NCBI GenBank assembly: GCA_002412715.1
Contig: DHVP01000036.1
Coordinates: forward strand, 1-64,000
Origin: Deltaproteobacteria bacterium UBA5205
GTDB taxonomy: Bacteria > Desulfobacterota > Syntrophorhabdia > Syntrophorhabdales > Syntrophorhabdaceae
DNA length: 64,000 nt
Reading direction: 5' to 3'
Shown here piece by piece: positions 50,868-59,775 of the stretch. The notes under the pieces are model-generated. The model made no database searches. It was not told where the DNA came from and saw nothing but the letters and a program-made list of their open reading frames with translations. Position 1 is the stretch's first letter, and each line of letters opens with the position of its first letter. The position numbers and the translations under genes are program-made.

Positions 50868-52621
50868 CAGCGTTTTTTCCCTATGGGAATGACCTTTTTA
50901 CGGGCCCCTTCCCTGAACTGTATCTCGTAGAGTTTTCTGTAGGGCCCTTCCTGCTCGATAAGAGACCCGTGGGTGCCTTCCTGGACGATCATGCCTTTAT
51001 CGATGACAATGATGCGATGTGCATTGATGATCGTAGAGAGCCTGTGAGCTATGATGATCGTTGTTCTGCCTTTCATGAGGTTTTCGAGGGCTTTCTGGAC
51101 CTCAATCTCCGATTGGGCGTCGAGGGAGCTTGTCGCCTCGTCGAGAATGAGGATGGGCGCATTCTTATAGAGGGCACGGGCAATGGCGATGCGCTGTTTC
51201 TGTCCCCCTGAAAGCCTGATTCCCTTCTCGCCGGCGATCGTATCATACCCCTTGGGAAGCTTCAGTATGAAATCGTGGGCGAAGGCCATCTTCGATGCAT
51301 GGAAGAGTTGTTCTTCGTCGGGTTCGACGCCGTAGGCGATGTTGCTCCGTATCGTATCGTTGAAGAGAATGACATCCTGCGTTACCAGGGCGATGTTCGT
51401 TCTTAAGGAATTGAGAGTGACGTCGCGTACATCGATGCCGTCGACCTTGATGAGACCCTGACTTATATCATAGAACCTGGGGATAAGGTTCACGAGTGTC
51501 GTTTTTCCCACGCCGCTTTTTCCGACAACAGCGATGACTTCATTTTTTGCGATCGTGAGGTTTATGTTATTGAGGACCATCTTTTCGTCATAACGGAAGG
51601 AGACGTTGTCGAACTCTATGACTCCTTCCACTTTGCCAAGCTCCGCGGCATCCAGTTTTTCGAGAACCTCGGGCTGTCTGTCTATGATTTCGAAGACCCG
51701 CTGGCTCGCCGCCAGGCCCTGCTGGACGTTGTGGTTTTCCTTGTTGAGTTTTTTGATCGGTTCATAGAGCATGATGAGCGAGGCCATGAAGGCGAAGAAG
51801 GTACCCGGCGTTGAGTTCCCCAGTATGACCTCCCTGCCGCCGTACCAGATCACGACACCAACGGCGATCCCGCCTATGACCTCCATCACGGGATGGGATA
51901 GCGCACGGATCCTCGTCCGTTTCATAACGATGCGAAAGAGAGTCTCGTTTTCCTGGGTGAACCTCTTGTTCTCGTACTCCTCCATGGAGAATGCCTTGAC
52001 GATTCTCTGGCCCGTTATGGTTTCATGGAGAAAGCTGGTAAGGCGCGCCAGATATTGCTGGATATTGAGCCCGATCTTTCTGAGCTTCTTGCCGAAAGCC
52101 ACGATGGGGTAGATGGAAAACGGCAGGATAAGGAAGGCTATAAGCGTCAGTTTCCATTCCATCCGAAAGGCGACGATGACGAGCCCGATGATGGTGAAGG
52201 CGTCCTTCAGAACCGCGGCGACAGAATCGGAAACGGTGTTCTGGACAAGGGAGACATCGTTCACGATCCGGGAGATATTCGAGCCTGTCGGTGTCTTGTC
52301 GAAGAAGGAAAGGGGCTGCCTCTGCATATTATAAAAGACAAGGTTCCTGATATCTGTAACGACCCTTTGTCCGACATAGCCCATGTAATAGCCCTGGAGA
52401 TACTCGAAGGTGCCTTTAATCAGGAAAAGAACGATGACGGCTGCGGGCATGATGTAGAGTTTGCTCATGTCTTTCTGGAAAAAAATGGAGTCGAGAACAG
52501 GCTTGACGAGGTAGGCGCTCAGGCTCTGGGCGCCTGAACACAGCGCCATGAAGATCATCGCAACGATCAGTTTTGTCTTGTAAGGATATGCGAATCTAAG
52601 AAGTCTCAGGTAGAGGTTCAT
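50867..52621 (-). CDS. msbA: Lipid A export ABC transporter MsbA
   Basis: A protein of 584 residues with six membrane segments (about 1-310) and an ATPase domain. Walker A is GKSGVGKTTL near 370, the signature LSGGQKQR near 475, Walker B ILILDEATSSLD near 497, and the switch His IIIAHRLST near 528. It flips lipid A core across the inner membrane. It begins right after lpxB in the same operon, and its order lpxB-msbA-acyltransferase-waaA is typical. Confidence 0.93.
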   Translation of the reverse strand: MNLYLRLLRFAYPYKTKLIVAMIFMALCSGAQSLSAYLVKPVLDSIFFQKDMSKLYIMPAAVIVLFLIKGTFEYLQGYYMGYVGQRVVTDIRNLVFYNMQRQPLSFFDKTPTGSNISRIVNDVSLVQNTVSDSVAAVLKDAFTIIGLVIVAFRMEWKLTLIAFLILPFSIYPIVAFGKKLRKIGLNIQQYLARLTSFLHETITGQRIVKAFSMEEYENKRFTQENETLFRIVMKRTRIRALSHPVMEVIGGIAVGVVIWYGGREVILGNSTPGTFFAFMASLIMLYEPIKKLNKENHNVQQGLAASQRVFEIIDRQPEVLEKLDAAELGKVEGVIEFDNVSFRYDEKMVLNNINLTIAKNEVIAVVGKSGVGKTTLVNLIPRFYDISQGLIKVDGIDVRDVTLNSLRTNIALVTQDVILFNDTIRSNIAYGVEPDEEQLFHASKMAFAHDFILKLPKGYDTIAGEKGIRLSGGQKQRIAIARALYKNAPILILDEATSSLDAQSEIEVQKALENLMKGRTTIIIAHRLSTIINAHRIIVIDKGMIVQEGTHGSLIEQEGPYRKLYEIQFREGARKKVIPIGKKR

Positions 52622-52622
52622 A

Positions 52623-53753
52623 TTATTTCTCGAGGAAGTTAATTATCGTGTCAGCGGCCAACCGGTAGGAATCCTGTTTCTTCAGCTTGTCAACGATCGA
52701 CCCCAATTCGCCCGCAACATCCCACCTTCCTTTATCTATCATAGAAAGCGCTTTGCTTGCAATGGTTTCGGTGTCAAGACTCTGTATAAACTCGGGAAAT
52801 ATCTCTTTTCCGGCAATAATATTGGGGAGCCCTATGAAATCGACATGGACGATAAGACGTGCAATGGCATAGGAGAACCACGATATCCGATAGATGATGG
52901 CCGTCGGAGCCTTGAGGAGGGCCGCCTCGAGAGTTGCGCTGCCTGAGGCCACTATTGCGGCGTCGCAATATGCAAGGGCATTGTGGGAACTCTTTTTCAC
53001 CGGGATAACACCGGGAATCCCCTGAAGATAACGCCTGACGACGCTGTCGTCCATGCTTTCGGCGAGAGGCAGAAGGACGGTGAGGTCGGGCAGGCTCCTG
53101 CGCATTGCGGCGACAATCTTCGCCAAAGGAGGCATATGCCGCGCGATCTCGTTTTTTCTGCTCCCCGGCATGATTGTCAGGATAGGTTTGTCCTGCGGTG
53201 CCCCGACATTTGAAAGAAATACGGCGCGGTCGAGGGTTGGCCGGACTGTCGCGGCAAAGGGGTGACCGACGTACGTTGCCGGAACCCCGGCCTCCGCATA
53301 AAGGTCTTCTTCGAAGGGAAGGATGCAGATGATCCTGTTAACGTATTTCCTGATCTTCTCCATACGGCTTCGTTTCCACGCCCAGACCTGGGGAGGAATG
53401 AAATAAATGACCGGTATGTCAAGGGACCTGGCGAAGCGGGCGATCCTCATGTTGAACCCGGGGAAATCCACAAGGACCACAAGATCGGGGCGTTCCGTGC
53501 GGATATGTGTCTTGACCGCATCGAAGGCCCTTTTTATGTGGCCGGCATGGGAAATGACTTCGGTGAGGCCCGTAACGGAAATATCACGATAGTCCCGGGC
53601 TATTCTTGCGCCCAGGGCCGCCAGTCTCTCCGAACCCATTGCGGATATCTGAAAACTTCCGGTCTTTTGAAGCGATTCTACGAGATGGCAGGCATGCGTT
53701 TCCCCGGAGAGTTCCCCCGTGGATATGAAGACCTTCTTATCGATGTTATGCAC
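52623..53753 (-). CDS. lpxB: Lipid A disaccharide synthase
   Basis: About 376 residues of the family-19 glycosyltransferase. FISTGELSGETHACHLVESLQ at the start, DFPGFNMRIARFAR near 95, PPQVWAWKRSRMEKI near 122, PFEEDLYAEAGVPATYVGHP near 147 and MPGSRKNEIARHM near 200 are characteristic. It joins UDP-2,3-diacylglucosamine and lipid X. GTG 53753 was chosen because it lies seven residues before the conserved start; a TTG at 53798 is possible but would run further into the upstream gene. It overlaps the end of the Gfo/Idh gene by eight bases. Confidence 0.93.
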   Translation of the reverse strand: MHNIDKKVFISTGELSGETHACHLVESLQKTGSFQISAMGSERLAALGARIARDYRDISVTGLTEVISHAGHIKRAFDAVKTHIRTERPDLVVLVDFPGFNMRIARFARSLDIPVIYFIPPQVWAWKRSRMEKIRKYVNRIICILPFEEDLYAEAGVPATYVGHPFAATVRPTLDRAVFLSNVGAPQDKPILTIMPGSRKNEIARHMPPLAKIVAAMRRSLPDLTVLLPLAESMDDSVVRRYLQGIPGVIPVKKSSHNALAYCDAAIVASGSATLEAALLKAPTAIIYRISWFSYAIARLIVHVDFIGLPNIIAGKEIFPEFIQSLDTETIASKALSMIDKGRWDVAGELGSIVDKLKKQDSYRLAADTIINFLEK

Positions 53754-54672
53754 CCTGATTGTCGGCGATACAGCTTCGGATCCTGTTGGCGAGATCAAGC
53801 GCCTTCAGGCCGTCGACGCCGCTCACGCTCGGCGTGCCCCGGCCGCTCGCGGCCCTCACAAACTGAAGGAGCTCGTCTCTGACGGGATCCATCCCGGGCG
53901 ACGTGTATTCGGTGATATCCGGCTGCGCCGCTTCGTTCCTGACGATGCTTACCAGTTTTCCCTGCATCAGATCCAGCGAGAAATGCCTGTCCCGTTCATA
54001 GACGGTGAGCGACCGTTCTCTGTATGTCGAGACCCGGCTTGCCGTAACGTTCGCCACGCACCCGCCCGTGAATTCGATCCGGGCGCTGGCAACGTCGGTC
54101 TGCTCAGTCATGAAGGGGATGCCTTCGGCCGAAAGGTTCTTCACGTCTTCGCCGACAAGAGAAAGAACGAGATCGAGATCATGGATCATGACGTCGAGGA
54201 CGACATCGACGTCGGTGGATCTGCCCGTAAAAGGACTGACCCTGCGGGCTTCTATCAACAGAGGTTTTTTAATGAGCGGAAGCGCCCGGGTAAGGGCCGG
54301 ATTGAGCCTTTCGAGGTGGCCTACCTGGAGGATGAGTCCCTTCGCGGCGGCGATGGCGACAAGTTCCCTCGCCTCTTCGGGCAGGACCGTGATGGGCTTC
54401 TCGAGAAAAACATGAATGCCCCGTTCCAGACAGTCCTTTGCGATGGAGTAATGGGACTCGGTGGGGGTTGCGATGACGGCGCATGTTGCCTCACCGATAG
54501 CATCGGAATAGCTTGAAAATGAGGGAACGGTGTACTTTGCCGAATATTCACCGGCCAGGGCAGGGTCGATATCTGCTATGCCGCTGACGGTCACGTCCTC
54601 GAAGGAACAAAGCTTTCCGAGGTGGATGCGCCCCATGTGACCGAGACCGATAAGGGCTATGTTTACCGGCAT
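53746..54672 (-). CDS. Gfo/Idh/MocA-family NAD-dependent oxidoreductase between lpxA and lpxB
   Basis: A protein of 308 residues. An N-terminal Rossmann fold (NIALIGLGHMGRIHLGKL), the EKPI motif at about 92-95, and the C-terminal beta-sheet domain with HDLDLVLSLVG near 164 are family features. Its position between lpxA and lpxB is the one where gnnA lies in Acidithiobacillus, whose product makes UDP-3-keto-GlcNAc for amide-linked lipid A; but the partner aminotransferase GnnB is not next to it. Many deltaproteobacteria have a gene of this family here whose role is unproved. It overlaps lpxA by ten bases. Confidence 0.82.
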   Translation of the reverse strand: MPVNIALIGLGHMGRIHLGKLCSFEDVTVSGIADIDPALAGEYSAKYTVPSFSSYSDAIGEATCAVIATPTESHYSIAKDCLERGIHVFLEKPITVLPEEARELVAIAAAKGLILQVGHLERLNPALTRALPLIKKPLLIEARRVSPFTGRSTDVDVVLDVMIHDLDLVLSLVGEDVKNLSAEGIPFMTEQTDVASARIEFTGGCVANVTASRVSTYRERSLTVYERDRHFSLDLMQGKLVSIVRNEAAQPDITEYTSPGMDPVRDELLQFVRAASGRGTPSVSGVDGLKALDLANRIRSCIADNQGA

Positions 54673-55430
54673 ATTCCCCTCGTGGACGATTCTATGAACT
54701 CCATGAGATAGGCGATGTTGTCGCCGTCGAGCTCTTCCCGTATGATCTTCAGGGACGTCTTGAGGGGGAGGGCGGACCTGAAAAGGATCCGGTACGCCTT
54801 TTTCAGCTTCGTTATTTCTTCCTTGGAGAAATTGCGTCTCTCGAGGCCGACGAGGTTGAGACCATAGAGTTTTGCCCTGTCGCCCGCGGCGATGACAAAA
54901 GGCGGCACGTCTTTGGGAATGCCGGTGAGCCCGCTGATGAAGGCGTATTTGCCGACCCTGCAGAATTGGTGGACGGCGCAGAGGCCGCTGAAGATAACGA
55001 AATCGGAGACCTCCACGTGGCCGGCGAGGGTTGCCCCGTTGGCCATGATAATATTGTTTCCCACTTTGCAGTCGTGGGCGATGTGGGCATATGCCATGAT
55101 AAAATTGTTGTCCCCGACCTCAGTGACACCGCCTCCCTTTGTGGTTCCCCTGTTTATCGTCACATATTCCTTGATGGTGTTATTATTGCCTATGACGACC
55201 CGGGTGGGCTCATACTTATAGCCGATATCCTGGGGAGGCCCCCCAAGGGATGCGAAAGGGCTCACCGTGCAGCCGGTGCCCAGCACGGTATTCCCCTGTA
55301 CGACCACGTGGCCCTCGAGGCGGCTTCCGGCCCCGATTTGTGCGCCTCCCTCTATAATACAGTAGGGCCCGATTTCTACATCACCCGCAATCTGTGCGTT
55401 CTTGTCAACAATGGCAGTTGGATGTATCAC
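54663..55430 (-). CDS. lpxA: UDP-N-acetylglucosamine acyltransferase
   Basis: A protein of 255 residues: a left-handed beta-helix of hexapeptide repeats to about 185, then a helical C-terminal part. Catalytic His119 lies in AYAHIAHDCKVG, equivalent to E. coli His125. GGPPQDIGYKYEPTRVVIGNNNTIKEYVT is the LpxA signature. It adds the first 3-acyl chain to UDP-GlcNAc (or to its 3-amino form). Ten bases after fabZ. Confidence 0.96.
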   Translation of the reverse strand: MIHPTAIVDKNAQIAGDVEIGPYCIIEGGAQIGAGSRLEGHVVVQGNTVLGTGCTVSPFASLGGPPQDIGYKYEPTRVVIGNNNTIKEYVTINRGTTKGGGVTEVGDNNFIMAYAHIAHDCKVGNNIIMANGATLAGHVEVSDFVIFSGLCAVHQFCRVGKYAFISGLTGIPKDVPPFVIAAGDRAKLYGLNLVGLERRNFSKEEITKLKKAYRILFRSALPLKTSLKIIREELDGDNIAYLMEFIESSTRGICR

Positions 55431-55440
55431 TTTTTGCTCC

Positions 55441-55869
55441 TCACTCCTGTTTAAGCATGGCCATTATACGCGCTTCGGCTACAACATCGTCCTCTACGTA
55501 GGCCTTTGCCTCAAAGACCCATATCTCTCTTCTGTGCTTCACGACCGCCACATCGAATCTAAGCTGGTCGCCGGGGGTCACGGGTTTACGGAACCGTGCC
55601 CCGTCAATGCCGGTAAAAAAGACGGAACCCTTCATTCCCGGAAAGGATTTGAAGGCGAGAATACCGCCGGCCTGTGCCATCGCCTCGAGGATGATGACGC
55701 CCGGCATGATAGGTCTGCTAGGGAAATGGCCTTGAAAAAATGGTTCATTTACAGTCACGTTCTTTATGGCGATGATCCGTTTTGCAGGTTCGAATTCAAG
55801 GACCCTGTCAACCAGGAGAAAGGGGTACTTGTGTGGCAGAAGTGTGAGTATTTCGTTGATGTCAATCAT
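55441..55869 (-). CDS. fabZ: 3-hydroxyacyl-ACP dehydratase FabZ
   Basis: A protein of 142 residues of hot-dog fold. LPHKYPFLLVDRV at the start and the active-site stretch GHFPSRPIMPGVIILEAMAQAGG with His and Glu are intact. It dehydrates 3-hydroxyacyl-ACP and so competes with LpxA and LpxD for substrate, which explains its place between them. It overlaps lpxD by eight bases. Confidence 0.96.
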   Translation of the reverse strand: MIDINEILTLLPHKYPFLLVDRVLEFEPAKRIIAIKNVTVNEPFFQGHFPSRPIMPGVIILEAMAQAGGILAFKSFPGMKGSVFFTGIDGARFRKPVTPGDQLRFDVAVVKHRREIWVFEAKAYVEDDVVAEARIMAMLKQE

Positions 55870-56893
55870 CCTTGTCCTCCGACAGCAGTTTCTTCTCCAT
55901 CTCCTTGATTTTCTCGAAAAGGGCAGGGAGTTTTCGTATGTAAAGCTGGAGTTTCATCCATTCCTTGTGGGGCATGTGCGGGGTACCCCAGATGAGCGAT
56001 CCCGGGGGCACGTCCCTGGTTATGCCCGTCTGTCCTCCTGCCATGACCTGGTCGCCCACGGTCACATGGTCTCTGACCCCTGCCTGACCCGCGAGGACCA
56101 CGTTGTTTCCTATGTGTGCGCTGCCGGCAATGCCGACCTGGGAGACGATGATGGAGTTTTGCCCTATCGTGACGTTATGTGCTATCTGAACGAGGTTGTC
56201 TATCTTTGTCCCTTTGGCGATCAGCGTTTTTTCAAGCGACGCCCGGTCGATTGCGGTATTCGCCCCGATCTCGACATCATCCTCTATAACGACGGAGCCG
56301 AGCTGGGGTATCTTGGCATGTTTGCTGCCGTCCCATGTATACCCGAAGCCATCGCTGGCGATCACCGTGTTTGCATGGATGATGACATTCTTTCCGATCG
56401 TTGTGTCCCGGTAGATGGTGACGTGGGGATAGATGACGCTGCCTTCCCCTATGGCAACGTTGGGACCGATATAGGAGAACGGGTAAACCGTCACATTCGC
56501 GCCGATGCGGGAATTTCTTTCTATGCAGGCGAAAGGCCCGACAGAAGCGCTCCTGTCAACCGTCGCTTCAGGGCTGACGAAGGCCAGGGGGTCGATGCCG
56601 GCGGGCATCGATACCTCCTCCAGAAACATTCCGGCTACCTTGATATAGGCAAGTTCCGGATTATCAACGACAACGACATTCTTTCCCTTGAACTCGTCAA
56701 GGGATGTCTTTTTGCCGATGATAAGGCCGGAAGCCCTGCAATCAGGGACGTGCTTGAGGTAGCTTCTGTGGGTAACGAAGCTGACCTGTCCCTCTGTGGC
56801 GATTTGAATCCCTGCGATGCCATGAATCGGGATATCCCCGTCACCAATCAGATTTCCCTGGATCGCGGCAGCGATATCCCTCAGCGTGGTCAT
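55862..56893 (-). CDS. lpxD: UDP-3-O-(3-hydroxyacyl)glucosamine N-acyltransferase
   Basis: A protein of 343 residues. An N-terminal uridine-binding domain (to about 100), hexapeptide-repeat beta-helix to about 310, with HANTVIASDGFGYTWDG near 175 and the catalytic-His segment LVQIAHNVTIGQNS near 232-245, and a C-terminal helix. It adds the second acyl chain in lipid A synthesis. It directly abuts ompH with no gap. Confidence 0.96.
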   Translation of the reverse strand: MTTLRDIAAAIQGNLIGDGDIPIHGIAGIQIATEGQVSFVTHRSYLKHVPDCRASGLIIGKKTSLDEFKGKNVVVVDNPELAYIKVAGMFLEEVSMPAGIDPLAFVSPEATVDRSASVGPFACIERNSRIGANVTVYPFSYIGPNVAIGEGSVIYPHVTIYRDTTIGKNVIIHANTVIASDGFGYTWDGSKHAKIPQLGSVVIEDDVEIGANTAIDRASLEKTLIAKGTKIDNLVQIAHNVTIGQNSIIVSQVGIAGSAHIGNNVVLAGQAGVRDHVTVGDQVMAGGQTGITRDVPPGSLIWGTPHMPHKEWMKLQLYIRKLPALFEKIKEMEKKLLSEDKDD

Positions 56894-57427
56894 TTACTTA
56901 ATAGGTTTTTTCTTCGCCATTTCGTTGAAGAGAGCAATCACCTTGTTCGTGATGTCTATCGCCGGGGTGGCATAAAGGATTCCGGCCTGGCTCTTTTCAA
57001 GTATCAGGGCGTATTTTTCCTTTTCACCGAGGCTCCGTACCACATCTTCCACTTCCTTGAGGACCTTCTGAGTGTATTCCATGTCCTTTTGCTGGAGTTC
57101 GGTCTGGTAGTCGTTATAGAGCCTCTGATAATCCTTCAGTTTTGCCTGGTACTGCTTTTCCTTCTCAGCCCTGGCCTCAGGGGTTATGGTAGCTCCCTGC
57201 TTTTCAACGGCATCTTTCAGCCTCTGGAGTTCCGCCTGTTTCCCGTCAAGGTTTTTCTTCAGTCTTTCCGCATCCTGGGTCAGGATCCCGCGTATCTGCT
57301 TGCCCTGATCGGATTCGAGCATGACTTTCTGCAGGTCTATGTATGCGACGTTCAGTGACTGGCTCATCGCCGCAAGTGGTGTCAGAAGAATGGTTACGAC
57401 AAAAAGGACCGTAATAAAGCGTTTCAT
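56894..57427 (-). CDS. skp: Periplasmic chaperone OmpH/Skp
   Basis: A protein of 177 residues. Signal peptide to about 22 (LAAMSQS), then AYIDLQKVMLESDQGKQI and a long charged coiled coil (about 45-130), ending in the EKSQAGILYATPAIDITNKVI domain. Skp trimers hold unfolded outer-membrane proteins in the periplasm. Twelve bases after bamA. Confidence 0.92.
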   Translation of the reverse strand: MKRFITVLFVVTILLTPLAAMSQSLNVAYIDLQKVMLESDQGKQIRGILTQDAERLKKNLDGKQAELQRLKDAVEKQGATITPEARAEKEKQYQAKLKDYQRLYNDYQTELQQKDMEYTQKVLKEVEDVVRSLGEKEKYALILEKSQAGILYATPAIDITNKVIALFNEMAKKKPIK

Positions 57428-57439
57428 AAAGCCTCCTTA

Positions 57440-59686
57440 CTAATATTGGGTGCCGATGGCAAAATCGAAAAGACTCTTCCTCTCCCCTTCTTTCGGGTTG
57501 AGGTTGAATCCGAGTTCCAGACGGATGGGACCAAGTGGTGAGAACCAGCGTATTCCGACACCTGCGGCCGTTCGCATTCTCAGGCTGTTGAAATCGTCAA
57601 AACCGGCACCGGTATCGGTAAAAATGACGCCTTTGACGCCCGCTGGTTTGTAGATGGGGAAAATCCATTCAAAATTGAAATACATCTCGTTCTTCGCGCC
57701 GATAGGTTCATCGTTCTCGTCCATCGGCCCGGCTTCGCCGTAACGGAAACCACGGATCGAACTGAGACCACCGACGTAGTATTTTTCAGTGATAGGTACT
57801 TCTCTGCCGCTGTAACCGCGGATCATTCCGGCTGTACCCTTCAGGAAGAAGGAGCTGTCCATGAACTTGATGGGGATGTATCTGCCGTAAAATGCGGACA
57901 GGGCCACGAAATAGTTGTCGCCGCCGAAGGGGCCGCCCGCCGTTTCCAGAGAGATTGCGGTATTGACTCCCTTGGTGGGATTCAATACGTCATTTATAGT
58001 GTTCTTGGCGATCGAGTAGATCATACTGCTTGTCAGGCTCGTACCCTCCTGCTCTTTTATGTAGGTGCTGGCGGAGACGTCTATGTCGGTGACCTCGACG
58101 TTCTCGATCCTGTATTTCAGGGTTGCTTTAATGTCGTCGGTCAGAGGTTTGATGAGGGAGACGTTGCCGCCCGTCTTCTTGTAGTCGTATGTGTCCATAT
58201 ACCGTTTGAAATTAAAGACGCTGAATCCTGCAGAAAGGTTCTTGTCGAAAATGTAAGGCTCAAGGTATGAGAATCGAAATTCCGTGGTGTAGCCGCTCAG
58301 TGCTGCCTCAAGGGTGAGCCTTCTGCCCGTTCCGAGGAAGTTTTCTTCCGACACGGACCCGGAGACGATCACTTTCTCAGAGGTGCTGTAGCCGGCGCCT
58401 ACGCTGAAGGTTCCCGTCGGTTTTTCCTCTATGTTGAGGTCGATATTGACCTTCTTGGGGTCATCGGTCTTGACGATCTTGAAATCCGTGTCTTTAAAGA
58501 ATGTTGTATTCTTTAGTTTTTTCTTGCTTTCCTTGATGTTGGTTATCGAAAAACGGTCGCCCTCAGCGAATTTGAGTTCACGCCGTACTACCTTGTCCCG
58601 GGTTCTGGTGTTTCCGATTATGTTGATCCTGTTGAAGTAAACTTCCTGGTTCTTGGTGATATTGAATGTGACGTTGACGATGTGGGTGGTCTCATCGATC
58701 GTGGTCAGTGGTGAAACATCGGCGAATGCGTATCCCTTGTCCTGGTAAACGTCGGTGATGGCGAGCACATCTTCATAGAAGAGAGTGGTTCTAAAGAGCT
58801 TGCCCGATTGTGTCTTTATCTTACGGAGGAGCTCTTCCCTGGGAACTATGATATCTCCGGCGAATTCGATGGTACCGACCTGATGTGTGGCGCCTTCCTC
58901 TATTGCGATGGCAATGGAAATGCTTTTGCCATCCTTGGAGAGCGTAACATCGGGCGCCCCGACCTGGACTTTAATATAGCCGTTGTCGTGATAAAAGGCC
59001 TCAACGTTCTTGCGGTCTTCTATAAGGGCATCCTCATCGAGTATACCCGACCCGGTAAACCACGAGAACCAGCCCTTTTCCTTGGTCCTCATGAAACCCC
59101 GCAATACGCTGTCTTTGAAGTGTTTATTGCCCGTAAAACTCACTTTCCTTACGTAGGACTGCTGGGGTTCGTCTATCACGATGTTTACCGTTGCGTCGTA
59201 TGCCTCTCCGTAGGCTATTTCGTAGGTTATTTTAGCGGCGTAATAGCCCTTACTCGCATAGAGCTTCCTGATCTCGTCCATACTTTCTTTGATTTTTTCA
59301 ATATTGAGAACTGTACCGGTCTTGATTTTGAGTTTGTCCGTGAGATCATCGGTTTTTATCTTTTTGTTTCCCGTCAGGAGGATAGACTTGACGGGGGGCC
59401 TTTCGATAACGACAAAGGTGACGATCTTTCCCTTATCCGTATCCTTAACATCTATCTGGACGTCGCTGAAGAAGCCCGTTTTGTAAACGCTCTTCATGTC
59501 CTCGCGTATTTTGTCGAGATTATACGTGTCGCCTTCCTTGCTCTTGATGTTGTTGGATATGAAAGCAGTGTCGATGCGTTCATTTCCCGTAATTTCAATC
59601 TTGGCGACCCGTTCGTCCTGGGCCATCGTCATGACAGGAAGGCACAGAATTAGAGAGAGAAGGATGACGTACTTCAGTTTTTTCAT
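57440..59686 (-). CDS. bamA: Outer-membrane protein assembly factor BamA
   Basis: About 748 residues. Signal peptide MKKLKYVILLSLILCLPVMTMAQ; five POTRA domains (about 24-345); an Omp85 barrel with GLSSIRGFRYG near 635 and the GGPFGGDN and IRLELGFNLNP strands; the last residue is Tyr rather than the more usual Phe. BamA inserts beta-barrel proteins in the outer membrane. It heads the operon of lipid A genes. The start at 59686 is fixed by the signal peptide; no ribosome site precedes it. Another frame start 34 codons upstream gives no sensible peptide. Confidence 0.95.
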   Translation of the reverse strand: MKKLKYVILLSLILCLPVMTMAQDERVAKIEITGNERIDTAFISNNIKSKEGDTYNLDKIREDMKSVYKTGFFSDVQIDVKDTDKGKIVTFVVIERPPVKSILLTGNKKIKTDDLTDKLKIKTGTVLNIEKIKESMDEIRKLYASKGYYAAKITYEIAYGEAYDATVNIVIDEPQQSYVRKVSFTGNKHFKDSVLRGFMRTKEKGWFSWFTGSGILDEDALIEDRKNVEAFYHDNGYIKVQVGAPDVTLSKDGKSISIAIAIEEGATHQVGTIEFAGDIIVPREELLRKIKTQSGKLFRTTLFYEDVLAITDVYQDKGYAFADVSPLTTIDETTHIVNVTFNITKNQEVYFNRINIIGNTRTRDKVVRRELKFAEGDRFSITNIKESKKKLKNTTFFKDTDFKIVKTDDPKKVNIDLNIEEKPTGTFSVGAGYSTSEKVIVSGSVSEENFLGTGRRLTLEAALSGYTTEFRFSYLEPYIFDKNLSAGFSVFNFKRYMDTYDYKKTGGNVSLIKPLTDDIKATLKYRIENVEVTDIDVSASTYIKEQEGTSLTSSMIYSIAKNTINDVLNPTKGVNTAISLETAGGPFGGDNYFVALSAFYGRYIPIKFMDSSFFLKGTAGMIRGYSGREVPITEKYYVGGLSSIRGFRYGEAGPMDENDEPIGAKNEMYFNFEWIFPIYKPAGVKGVIFTDTGAGFDDFNSLRMRTAAGVGIRWFSPLGPIRLELGFNLNPKEGERKSLFDFAIGTQY

Positions 59687-59696
59687 ATGTTTTGGA

Positions 59697-59726
59697 AAAT
59701 TACCAAAAAAACATCCTCTTTGTAAA
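59697..59726 (-). promoter_or_regulatory. Candidate promoter of bamA, very close to the start
   Basis: On the minus strand: TTTACA (59721-59726), 18 bases, TAATTT (59697-59702). The -10 box ends 10 bases before the ATG, so the predicted leader is only 3-4 bases, consistent with the lack of a ribosome site. The boxes are not perfect. Confidence 0.4.
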
Positions 59727-59775
59727 GGTAAAAAAAGTATTTCATTTCGATAAGCTGGAATTGAGGTTGTCAGAT

